Positions 55,469-62,825 of a DNA stretch of 64,000 nt are shown piece after piece (position 1 is the first letter of the stretch; every line of letters begins with the position of its first letter). A program made the translations under genes and the position numbers. The DNA comes from Aristaeella lactis (lineage in GTDB: Bacteria > Bacillota > Clostridia > Christensenellales > Aristaeellaceae). The notes below the pieces were generated by a model. It saw only the letters and a list, made by a program, of their open reading frames with translations. It did no database searches and was not told the DNA's origin. The stretch lies in contig NZ_CP069421.1 in NCBI RefSeq assembly GCF_018118585.1, positions 1,302,001 to 1,366,000 on the forward strand, in the 5' to 3' direction.

Positions 55469-56968
55469 TTATTCAGCTTCAGTTTTCTTGGCCGTCTTCT
55501 TGGCGGCGGGTTTCTTTGCGGGCTTTTCTTCAGCGGGAGCTTCGGCAGCCGCAGCCTTCTTGGTGGTCTTCTTCGCGGGCTTCTCTTCAGCGGGAGCCTC
55601 AGCGGTTTCGGCCTTCTTGGTGGTCTTCTTCGCGGCGGGCTTCTTGGCGGGCTTCTTTTCAGCCGGTTCCTCAGCCTTCTTTTCCTCCACCTTGGCGTCC
55701 TTCTTCAGCAGGTCCAGCACCAGGCGAATGGCGGCGTTATCCTTCAGGTAGTTCTTCTGTTCATCGGTCAGGTTCTTCTTGAAGGTTTCCACTTCCTGGC
55801 CAACCTGTTCAGCCTGCTCGGCGATCGCCTTTTCGATGTCCTCTTCGGTGGGCTCCAGCTTCTCGGCGTTGCGGATCGCTTCGATCACCAGTTCGATCCT
55901 GACCCGCTTTTCAGCTTCGGGCTTGTACATCTGCTTCAGGCCGTCCACGGTCTGGCCGGTGTACTTCAGGTAATCTTCCATCCGCAGGCCCTGGTAGCTC
56001 ATCCGCATGGCCATCTCACGGACCATGTAGGTCGCCTGGTCATCGATCATGGCTTCGGGAATGTCGATCTGGGCATTCTCGGCGGCCTTCTCAACCAGCG
56101 CGTTCTCGGTGGCGATCTCGTTGTTCTTCGCGATCCGGTCGGTCAGTTCCTTCACGATGCCTTCCTTATATTCTTTGAAGGTGTTGAAGTCGCTGATGTC
56201 GGCGGCAAAATCGTCATCCAGTTCGGGAACCTCGGTCATCTGGATGCCGTTCACCTTCACGTGGAACACGGCGTCCTTGCCCTTCAGCTCTTCAGCGTGG
56301 TACTCATCGGGGAACTTGACGTTCAGGTCTTTCTCCTCACCCAGCTGCATGCCGACCATCTGTTCTTCGAATCCGGGGATGAACTGATGGCTGCCGATGG
56401 TCAGGGTCTGGCCCTTGGCGGTGCCGCCGGCGAACGCAACGCCGTCCACAGAACCGGCGTAGTCCAGGTTCACGGTGTCACCTTCCTGTACAGGACGGTC
56501 TTCGACATCAATGGTACGGCTGGCCTTTTTCCGGTCTTCCTCAATGCGGGCATCCACCATCTCGTCCGTCAGCTTCTGCAGTTCGGCCTCAACGGTCAGT
56601 CCCTTGTAGTCGCCCAGGGTCACATCGGGACGGACGTACACTTCCAGATGGAACTTCAGGTCCTGTCCGGCGCCGATCTCATCCAGGTCAATCTGGGGCT
56701 GATCAACGGGCTTCAGGTCATATTCCTCAACAGCCGCACGGTACGCGTCCGGGAAGATGATCTCAAAAGCGTCATCATAGAAAACGCTCTCACCGTAAAG
56801 GGTCTCGATCATTTTTCTCGGAGCCTTGCCCTTCCGGAAACCCGGAACGTTGATGCGCTTGCGCAGCTTCAGAAAAGCCTTCGTCATTGCTTCGTCAAAC
56901 TGTTCCGCAGGGATGGTAAAGGTCAGTTTAGCTTTGTTTCCGGACAGCTTCTCGTAGGTATGGCTCAT
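55469..56968 (-). CDS. tig: Trigger factor with Lys/Ala-rich tail
   Basis: Ribosome-bound chaperone and prolyl isomerase, 499 residues against the usual 425-450. The ribosome-docking signature is [14 protein letters not shown] (about 40-53); an FKBP-like domain (about 155-245) and the helical C-terminal domain follow. The last 70 residues are a repeated, histone H1-like sequence with [11 protein letters not shown] blocks and [10 protein letters not shown], not part of normal trigger factor. The promoter at 57032-57060 serves it; AGGAGG precedes the ATG. Confidence 0.96.
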   Translation of the reverse strand: MSHTYEKLSGNKAKLTFTIPAEQFDEAMTKAFLKLRKRINVPGFRKGKAPRKMIETLYGESVFYDDAFEIIFPDAYRAAVEEYDLKPVDQPQIDLDEIGAGQDLKFHLEVYVRPDVTLGDYKGLTVEAELQKLTDEMVDARIEEDRKKASRTIDVEDRPVQEGDTVNLDYAGSVDGVAFAGGTAKGQTLTIGSHQFIPGFEEQMVGMQLGEEKDLNVKFPDEYHAEELKGKDAVFHVKVNGIQMTEVPELDDDFAADISDFNTFKEYKEGIVKELTDRIAKNNEIATENALVEKAAENAQIDIPEAMIDDQATYMVREMAMRMSYQGLRMEDYLKYTGQTVDGLKQMYKPEAEKRVRIELVIEAIRNAEKLEPTEEDIEKAIAEQAEQVGQEVETFKKNLTDEQKNYLKDNAAIRLVLDLLKKDAKVEEKKAEEPAEKKPAKKPAAKKTTKKAETAEAPAEEKPAKKTTKKAAAAEAPAEEKPAKKPAAKKTAKKTEAE

Positions 56969-57005
56969 GAATATCTTTCCTCCTGAATCATTTCAGCATA
57001 AAACA

Positions 57006-57060
57006 GCGGTGCGCATAAAACACCGCATGGCATTGTATCACAAGTTTCCTTGTATTGCAA
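57006..57060 (-). promoter_or_regulatory. tig promoter and leader hairpin
   Basis: TTGCAA (57055-57060) and TACAAT (57032-57037), 17 bases apart; the spacer contains the palindrome ACAAG-GAAA-CTTGT. The leader has a GCGGTG/CACCGC hairpin at 57006-57026. I see no CIRCE or CtsR site. Confidence 0.65.
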
Positions 57061-57073
57061 CAGTTTCTGCGGT

Positions 57074-58024
57074 TTACCACGGATCGGAGACGGTTGGCAG
57101 CAGATCAGAGTGCCCTACGCCGAGGATATCACTGGTGGCGCGGGAGGGTTTGTTCTTCTTGCCGTTCTGCATTTTACACAGCTGATGGCCCATGAAGACA
57201 ATGCAGGAAGTATCCCCGCCGTCCAGGTTGAACCCCACCGTGCATCCTTTATCCAGCAGTTTCTCCGCCAGGAACCGGATCCCGTCGCCTTTGCTCCGTT
57301 TGATCCGGCCTTCGAGCATCATGAAGAAGTAATGGCCCTTCTCCACCATGCCCACCGCGGTGCGTTCCGCATGGCTGGTTCCGTATTTGTTCAGCGCGTC
57401 CTCATTCAGCTTTCCGTCCCGGATCAGGATCGGTCCGAAGGCCAGGACGTCCACGGCACCGTCCGCCAGGTACTCCTCCGCCTTCTTCTCATCACTGTAG
57501 AAGACTTTCATATCCCCGTCCGGCCAGATGGCCAGGCAGTCCAGGTTCGGGAATCCCTTGGCGTTCTTTTTCCTCGTCTTGTCAGACCAGACCTTGCCGT
57601 TCCGGATCAGAATCCCCGGGTTCCGGATCTTCTTTCTCAGCCGCCACATACCGAAGTCACTGGAGACCGCCAGCACTGTTCCGTTCTTCCGGGCGATCTT
57701 GTGCGGATAACCCGTGGAGGATTTCCAGTTTTCCGGATCATTGGCAACCATCCGGGGGCCTTCGGAGCCTTCCGCGCAGAAGATCTCCGCCTCATACCAG
57801 ACCCTGGCGGGTTTCGTCTGTTCCCGGCGGAAGATCTCAATGCGCAGCGTCTCGCTGGCGTACCGCCAGACGCCGTTCTCCTCGTCTTCCCAGACAAACT
57901 CCCCGGAGTCCAGAAAACCGGCATCATTCAATGCCGGAAATTCTCCTTTTTCTTCGGCTTCCGCGCACAGTCCGCCCCACAGGAGCACCAGTGCCAGCAG
58001 CAGTCCAAGTGTTCTCTTTATCAT
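57074..58024 (-). CDS. Secreted phosphodiester glycosidase (NAGPA-like)
   Basis: 316 residues with a signal peptide (about 1-24). The body matches the C-terminal part of the fusion protein at 31443: EDEENGVWRYASETLRIEI, LAVSSDFGMWR, FGPILIRDG, GMVEKGHYFFMMLEGR and NLDGGDTSCIVFMGHQL. The family removes GlcNAc from phosphodiester-linked sugars. The two genes are paralogs; this one lacks the deacetylase half. It follows purC by 6 bases, an unlikely metabolic pair, so the link may be only transcriptional. Confidence 0.88.
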   Translation of the reverse strand: MIKRTLGLLLALVLLWGGLCAEAEEKGEFPALNDAGFLDSGEFVWEDEENGVWRYASETLRIEIFRREQTKPARVWYEAEIFCAEGSEGPRMVANDPENWKSSTGYPHKIARKNGTVLAVSSDFGMWRLRKKIRNPGILIRNGKVWSDKTRKKNAKGFPNLDCLAIWPDGDMKVFYSDEKKAEEYLADGAVDVLAFGPILIRDGKLNEDALNKYGTSHAERTAVGMVEKGHYFFMMLEGRIKRSKGDGIRFLAEKLLDKGCTVGFNLDGGDTSCIVFMGHQLCKMQNGKKNKPSRATSDILGVGHSDLLPTVSDPW

Positions 58025-58030
58025 ATCTCC

Positions 58031-58747
58031 TCAGCTCACACCCATCATGCGGTGAAGCACTTCCTGGTAGGCTTCCGCCACATTGTCCATGTCTCTCCTG
58101 AACCGGTCGATATCCAGCGGCTCATGCGTTCCGGCGTCCCAGAACCGGGCCGTATCCGGAGTAATCTCGTCCGCGACGATAATGCGTCCGTGATAGCGTC
58201 CGAACTCCAGTTTAAAGTCGATCAGCTCGATGTTGATATCCTTCAGGTAGGCCGTCAGGATCTCGTTGATCCTCAGGCTGACCCGGTTGATCTCTTCCAT
58301 TTCTTCCGGGGTGGCCAGTTTCATCGCGTAGATATGGGAATTATTGACCAGCGGATCCGGATCATTTCCCGTGTTGCGCAGTTCAAACTCTACCACCGGG
58401 GGGTCCAGCTTCGTGCCCACCGGAATCCCGGTGCGTTCCGCCAGCTGTCCGGCTGAGCGGTTGCGGATCTTCACCGAAAGCGGAATCATCTCACAGCGTT
58501 TCACCAGGCAGTGACGCGCGTCAATGTGCTCCAGGTAGTGGCTTTCGATCCCGTTCTCCTCCAGGAGATGAAAAAGGTGTTCACACACCGAATTGTTAAC
58601 CTCGCCCTTGCCGAGGATCCTTCCCCGCTTCAGGCCGTGAAACGCCATCGCCTCATCTTTAAAATAGACGATCGCCTTATCCGGGTCATCCGTGGCATAG
58701 ACTTTCTTGCCTTTGCCTTCCCGCAGAATCATCCCGATTTCCGGCAT
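58031..58747 (-). CDS. purC: Phosphoribosylaminoimidazole-succinocarboxamide synthase
   Basis: 238 residues from the ATG at 58747, after GGAGGGACTC. It joins CAIR and aspartate in purine synthesis. Signatures: GKGKKVYATDDPD, KRCEMIPLSVKIRNRSAG and IELIDFKLEFGR (SAICAR synthetase signature). No other pur gene is next to it. A longer ATG start at 58792 overlaps the -10 box and was not used. The promoter is at 58783-58811. Confidence 0.96.
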   Translation of the reverse strand: MPEIGMILREGKGKKVYATDDPDKAIVYFKDEAMAFHGLKRGRILGKGEVNNSVCEHLFHLLEENGIESHYLEHIDARHCLVKRCEMIPLSVKIRNRSAGQLAERTGIPVGTKLDPPVVEFELRNTGNDPDPLVNNSHIYAMKLATPEEMEEINRVSLRINEILTAYLKDINIELIDFKLEFGRYHGRIIVADEITPDTARFWDAGTHEPLDIDRFRRDMDNVAEAYQEVLHRMMGVS

Positions 58748-58782
58748 TCCGAGTCCCTCCGTAATCAAGAATACACGAAAAT

Positions 58783-58811
58783 ATTTTATCATTCCCGTTT
58801 TTATTTCTCAA
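58783..58811 (-). promoter_or_regulatory. purC promoter
   Basis: TTGAGA (58806-58811) and TAAAAT (58783-58788), 17 bases apart on the minus strand, one mismatch in each. I see no purine riboswitch core between it and the start. Confidence 0.65.
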
Positions 58812-58893
58812 GACCGATAAATTGTGCGGACAGTCTCCCAAATCCGACAAATAGCGCACTTTCCATATAGATGCATCCAAATCGTTCGTCTTT

Positions 58894-58922
58894 TTGCCAT
58901 TTTCCCTGAAAACTGTTACAAT
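58894..58922 (+). promoter_or_regulatory. Promoter of the ParB-like/BMP gene
   Basis: TTGCCA (58894-58899) and TACAAT (58917-58922), 17 bases apart on the plus strand, about 105 bases before the GTG start. The gene-free stretch between it and the start contains a mixed AATTC/AATTG satellite (58975-59010). Confidence 0.55.
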
Positions 58923-59025
58923 GTATAAGATCTTGAAAATCCATGATTTTATTCAGATGACAGGACCTGAACTTATAATTCTTCATTCTTAATTCTACAT
59001 TTTTAATTGGAAAAGAAGTGATAAA

Positions 59026-60945
59026 GTGGATCATTACAGCAAAGCCCGCCGCGAGGGTCTCCGCATCTATCAGGCGGCTATACAGAACAATACCGATCCC
59101 TATCTTCCGGTACTGGAGGAACGGGTTCCCAATCTTTCAGCGCTCAGCCGGTTCTCCCTCGGCATCATGACCATCCCGCTGGACCGGGTTGTCGGTTCCG
59201 TGTCGCGGGGCCGCAGCTACGCCTTCACCGAGGGCTTTATGCCGATCCTTGAAGGCGGCAGCGAGTTTGCCGCCAAGTGGGACCACCTGTGTGAAAGCGT
59301 GGAAGCTGAAGGCGTCAACCAGCCGATCACCGTGCTGGAATACATGGGATACTACTATGTCATCGAAGGCAACAAGCGCACCTCTGTCATGAAATACCTG
59401 GACTCCCGGGATATCGAGGCGGATGTCACCCGTGTTTATCCGCCCCAGAGTGATGATCCGGAAGTTGTTTCCTATTATGAATACTGTGATTTCTGCAAGC
59501 AGACCGGATTGTACGCCATCTTCTTCTCCAGGCCGGGTTCCTATGAGAAGCTGCTGTCCCTGCCCGGTATCCGCGCCGGGGAAAAATGGACAGAGGATGA
59601 GATTCTGTCCCTGCGGAAGCTGTATCACTATTTTGCCGAAAGCTACCTGACCCTGACCCGTGGCAAGACGGTCATGCCCTGCGGCGATGCTTTCCTGACC
59701 TACCTGATCGCCTTCGGTTACCTGGACGTGAAGGATGATGACCTGGGGAAGACCGCGGAGCGCGTCCGCCTGATGGCGAAGGAATTTGAGGAACGCGAAG
59801 GCCGCGTCACCCTGGTCATGGAAAAGGTGGAGCCCCCGGTTCCCCTGATCTCCGCCCTGTTCCATCCGTCAAAGGTCAAGGCTGCTTTCCTCTTCAACCG
59901 GTCCATCCAGGATTCCGCCTGGAACTACTGGCATAACCTGGGCCGCCTCGAAGCGGAGGAAAAACTGGGCGACAAGCTGGAAACCACCACCTGCATCGTG
60001 CCTTCCCGGGCGGACTTTACCGAGGAGATTGACAAGCTCATTGCCGATGGCTACACCGCCATCTTTGCCACCTCCCCTGTCATGCTCAACAGCGCTGTGG
60101 AACCGGCCCTCAAGCACCCGGAAGTCCGCTTCATGTGCTGCGCCCAGCTGTCCAACTATACCAACATCCGTACTTACTATATCCGGTTCTATGAGGCCAA
60201 ATTCCTGCTGGGTCTCGCCGCCGGCATCCTGTCTGACAACGGCAAGATCGGCTATATCGCGGACTTCCCGATATACGGTGCCCCCGCGGCTGCCAACGCG
60301 TTTGCCCTGGGCGCCCGGATGGTAAATCCCAACGCGAAGATCTATATGAACTGGTTCTCCGCTTCCTGGTTTGACCCGGACCTTCCCTTTGAGGATCCGG
60401 AGATCAAAGTGATCTGCAACCGGGATATCACCGCACCGAACCGGGATGCCCGGGACTACGGCCTGTATGTCCGCGAAGGCGATGACATTCTCCACATGGC
60501 CACCCTCGTTCCCCGCTGGGGCCTTTTCTACCGCATGATGACCGAGCGGCTCCTGAACGGCACCCTCAAACCCGCTGACAGCAAGGACAGCGTTGCCAAC
60601 TACTGGTGGGGACTGGGATCCAACATCCTCGACGTGGCTTTCTCCTCCCGCTTCGATCCCTATGCTGCCCGGATCGTTCATCACTTCCGTGAGCAGCTTC
60701 GGGAAGGTTCTTTCTCTCCCTTTGAAGGCGAACTGCGGGACCAGGCCGGCACGCTCCGTTGCGACGCGGACCGTCGTCTCACACCTGCCGAGATCCTGTG
60801 TATGGATTATCTGGCGGATAACATCATCGGTACCATTCCGGAAATCGATGACCTCATCGAGACTGCCCGCCCGCTGGTCAAGCTCCAGGGTCTTCACGGT
60901 GAACTGACACCCCAGCTTTCAGCTTTCAGCTGGAACAGAAAGTGA
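59026..60945 (+). CDS. Cytoplasmic ParB-like domain fused to a BMP-family nucleoside-binding domain
   Basis: 639 residues from a GTG. The N-terminal 150 residues resemble the ParB/Srx fold (IPLDRVVGSVSRGRSYAF, PITVLEYMGYYYVIEGNKRT; the EGNKR motif takes the place of ParB GERR). After a helical link (about 180-285) comes a PnrA/BMP-type fold (about 290-600) with KVKAAFLFNRSIQDSAWNY and AAGILSDNGKIGYIADFPI. There is no signal peptide, no lipobox and no membrane helix, so it acts inside the cell, unlike usual BMP lipoproteins. It could sense a nucleoside or similar ligand. The next gene, a phosphoesterase, follows by 9 bases. Confidence 0.8.
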   Translation: MDHYSKARREGLRIYQAAIQNNTDPYLPVLEERVPNLSALSRFSLGIMTIPLDRVVGSVSRGRSYAFTEGFMPILEGGSEFAAKWDHLCESVEAEGVNQPITVLEYMGYYYVIEGNKRTSVMKYLDSRDIEADVTRVYPPQSDDPEVVSYYEYCDFCKQTGLYAIFFSRPGSYEKLLSLPGIRAGEKWTEDEILSLRKLYHYFAESYLTLTRGKTVMPCGDAFLTYLIAFGYLDVKDDDLGKTAERVRLMAKEFEEREGRVTLVMEKVEPPVPLISALFHPSKVKAAFLFNRSIQDSAWNYWHNLGRLEAEEKLGDKLETTTCIVPSRADFTEEIDKLIADGYTAIFATSPVMLNSAVEPALKHPEVRFMCCAQLSNYTNIRTYYIRFYEAKFLLGLAAGILSDNGKIGYIADFPIYGAPAAANAFALGARMVNPNAKIYMNWFSASWFDPDLPFEDPEIKVICNRDITAPNRDARDYGLYVREGDDILHMATLVPRWGLFYRMMTERLLNGTLKPADSKDSVANYWWGLGSNILDVAFSSRFDPYAARIVHHFREQLREGSFSPFEGELRDQAGTLRCDADRRLTPAEILCMDYLADNIIGTIPEIDDLIETARPLVKLQGLHGELTPQLSAFSWNRK

Positions 60946-60954
60946 GAGAACAGT

Positions 60955-61620
60955 ATGCGGATTCTGGCTATTGCGGACGAGCCCTCTCCCCGGCTCTGGG
61001 GAGAGCTCTGCCGGGATGCACTCCGGGACGTGGATATCATCCTCTCCGCAGGGGACCTGCCGGCAAAGTATCTGTCCTTCCTGACCTGTTTTACCGACGC
61101 GCCGATCATCTATGTGTACGGTAATCATGATGACCGTTATGAGAAGGAACCCCCGGAAGGCTGCCTGTGTGCGGAAGGCACGGTAGTCCAGATCAAAGGC
61201 GTCCGGATTTTCGGCCTCGGCGGATCTGTCCGCTACCGGCCGGACGGGACCCATATGTATACCGAAAAGGAAATGTCCTCCCGCATCGCTTCGTACCGGC
61301 GGATGCTGCGGAACACCGGCGGTTTTGATATCCTGCTCACCCACTCGCCGATCCGCGGCTTCGGGGACCAGGAGGATATGGCGCACCGGGGCTTCCAGTG
61401 TTTCGGTCCCCTGCTGGATACCTGGCGCCCCGCCGTGATGGTTCACGGACATGTTCACCAGGCCTATACCGGTTCCCATTTCGTCCGGGAAAGAAACTGG
61501 AACGGTATTCCCGTCATCAACGCCAGCATGGCCTATGAGTTCGACCTGCCGGAAACGCCAAATAAAAAAGAACCGAACCGCCGCGGCGTCCGGTTCATGG
61601 AAAAAGCCAGCCGTTTCTGA
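60955..61620 (+). CDS. Calcineurin-like metallophosphoesterase
   Basis: 221 residues. The first metal motif is altered: MRILAIADEPSPRLWGEL lacks the usual DxH, so the first His ligand is missing or moved. Later motifs stand: LSAGDLPAKYL, VYGNHDDRY, LLTHSPIRG and MVHGHVHQAY. It may use one metal, cleave a cyclic nucleotide or other phosphodiester, or be partly inactive. It is 9 bases after the ParB-like/BMP gene and probably works with it. Confidence 0.88.
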   Translation: MRILAIADEPSPRLWGELCRDALRDVDIILSAGDLPAKYLSFLTCFTDAPIIYVYGNHDDRYEKEPPEGCLCAEGTVVQIKGVRIFGLGGSVRYRPDGTHMYTEKEMSSRIASYRRMLRNTGGFDILLTHSPIRGFGDQEDMAHRGFQCFGPLLDTWRPAVMVHGHVHQAYTGSHFVRERNWNGIPVINASMAYEFDLPETPNKKEPNRRGVRFMEKASRF

Positions 61621-61634
61621 TCCCTCATCAAGTA

Positions 61635-61657
61635 AAGCCGGAGCATCGCTCCGGCTT
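61635..61657 (+). terminator. Terminator-like hairpin, left bracket of array 3
   Basis: AAGCCGGAGC-ATC-GCTCCGGCTT, 15 bases past the phosphoesterase stop. T-run is weak. Its near twin is at 61840-61864 with one compensatory base-pair change. Confidence 0.7.
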
Positions 61658-61664
61658 AAACCAT

Positions 61665-61837
61665 CTATCACATCCGCCGCAGGCCAGTATTTCAACAAAT
61701 TCGTGCCTTCGACCTGGCCAAAACCATATATCACATCCGCCGAAGGCGGATATTTCACATCAGCCGCCCTGCGGCTGATATTTCACATCTTTTCGTCAGA
61801 AAAAATATATCACATTGGCCGAAGGCCAATATTTCAT
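61665..61837. repeat. Hairpin array 3 (ATATCAC/ATTTCAC linker)
   Basis: Clear units: ATCCGCC-gaa-GGCGGAT (61735-61751), ATCAGCCGC-cct-GCGGCTGAT (61759-61779), an AT-rich weak stem (61787-61806) and ATTGGCC-gaa-GGCCAAT (61814-61830). Linkers between them are ATATCAC, ATTTCAC, ATTTCAC, ATATCAC and ATTTCAT. Two decayed units lie at 61665-61727. The array sits between two convergent genes and fills most of the gene-free stretch. Confidence 0.9.
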
Positions 61838-61839
61838 TG

Positions 61840-61864
61840 AAAGCCGGGGCATCGCCCCGGCTTT
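61840..61864 (-). terminator. Terminator-like hairpin, right bracket of array 3
   Basis: AAAGCCGGGGC-ATC-GCCCCGGCTTT, 2 bases past the PHP gene stop, perfect 11-bp stem, T-run on both ends. Confidence 0.8.
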
Positions 61865-61866
61865 AT

Positions 61867-62649
61867 TCACTCCGTCCATTCCTTCGTTGTCGGAACGTCC
61901 TGCTCATCATCATCCAGCATGTAGGCTTTATGCCGTTCATCGATCACGGGATCAGCCGGCATGATCAGGCGTCCTTCCGGGATCAGCAGCTCCGGCTGTT
62001 TTCCGGACAGGATCACTTTGGCGTAGTCTTTGATATCCGTCAGCCTGTGGTCCAGCGATACGCCGTAAAGCGGCCAATCGGCACCTTTGTGGTTATCCGA
62101 TCCGGCGGACATGACCAGGTTGAATTCCTTTCCGTAAAGCCAGGCCCTGGCGTCGTCCAGGGGATCGTTTCCCGCGTTGGCCACCTCGATACCGTCACAG
62201 TACTTCAGTCCCAGGCGGATCCGGTCCATATAGTTCCGCATCCGGAACGGATGGGCCTGTACCACGCAGCCCCCGGCCTTGTGCACTTCCTCCAGCTGCT
62301 CGTGCCGGGTCCAGTGTTCCATCTCCGGATGGGCTTTCATATACTCTTTTGTCAGACCGTAGATCAGGTATTCATCAAAATGGATATTCTGCTCCAGGCC
62401 GAAGAAGACATCCAGGCCGATCCGGTCTCCCTCTTCCTTCGCGTCTTCATATCCCTTCCAGAACAGATCCACCCGTTCTTCCCAGGGCAGTTCCCGGTTC
62501 ACAGCGGTGTTTCCGCCGAAAAAATGGTCCGTAATGATGATCCCGGTAAAACCGGCTTCCTTATAAACCCGGGCCTGTTCTTTGCCCGTCACCTTTCCGC
62601 AGGCGCTTCCCTGGCAGGTATGCATATGGGTTTCATATAAAAATGGCAT
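61867..62649 (-). CDS. PHP-domain phosphoesterase/hydrolase
   Basis: 260 residues. PHP metal ligands are in ETHMHTCQGS, IIITDHFFGG, FGLEQNI, VQAHPFRM and SAGSDNHKG. PHP proteins hydrolyse phosphates (histidinol phosphate, nucleotides, polymerase-associated DNA); this one's substrate is not clear. A loop of about 50 residues (NTAVNRELPWEERVDLFWKG onward) is large for the family. GGAAGGAGAG precedes the ATG. The promoter is at 62682-62710. Confidence 0.9.
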   Translation of the reverse strand: MPFLYETHMHTCQGSACGKVTGKEQARVYKEAGFTGIIITDHFFGGNTAVNRELPWEERVDLFWKGYEDAKEEGDRIGLDVFFGLEQNIHFDEYLIYGLTKEYMKAHPEMEHWTRHEQLEEVHKAGGCVVQAHPFRMRNYMDRIRLGLKYCDGIEVANAGNDPLDDARAWLYGKEFNLVMSAGSDNHKGADWPLYGVSLDHRLTDIKDYAKVILSGKQPELLIPEGRLIMPADPVIDERHKAYMLDDDEQDVPTTKEWTE

Positions 62650-62681
62650 GGCGTCTCTCCTTCCGGATATACATCCATGCC

Positions 62682-62710
62682 ATTATATTCAATTAAACCG
62701 TTTTTGTCAT
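62682..62710 (-). promoter_or_regulatory. Promoter of the PHP gene
   Basis: ATGACA (62705-62710) and TATAAT (62682-62687), 17 bases apart on the minus strand. Confidence 0.75.
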
Positions 62711-62787
62711 TCTTTTTTTATGCTCGTCATATCCTTTTGCTTTCCTGCTGTTTACTTGTGTTCCCGTCCATTTATTTGCGGAATCAG

Positions 62788-62825
62788 TTGATATAATTCT
62801 GAATTCTGAATTCTGAATTCTGAAT
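62788..62825. repeat. AATTCAG satellite after the VWA gene
   Basis: Four tandem TTCTGAA-type units (AATTCAG on the minus strand) begin directly after the VWA gene stop. Same type at 4257-4291 after dnaA and 7503-7536. Confidence 0.85.

Noticed and set aside
57032-57060. CIRCE or CtsR operator before tig
   Set aside because: Neither the TTAGCACTC inverted repeat nor the GGTCAAA direct repeat is present; only a short unrelated palindrome.
58748-59025. Purine riboswitch near purC or the BMP-type gene
   Set aside because: I searched for the three-helix core with TATA and CCT loop sequences and found none.
61451-61840. Small gene over hairpin array 3
   Set aside because: The second half translates the hairpin repeats (YHI and YFTS-like units) and the first half is the phosphoesterase in another frame.
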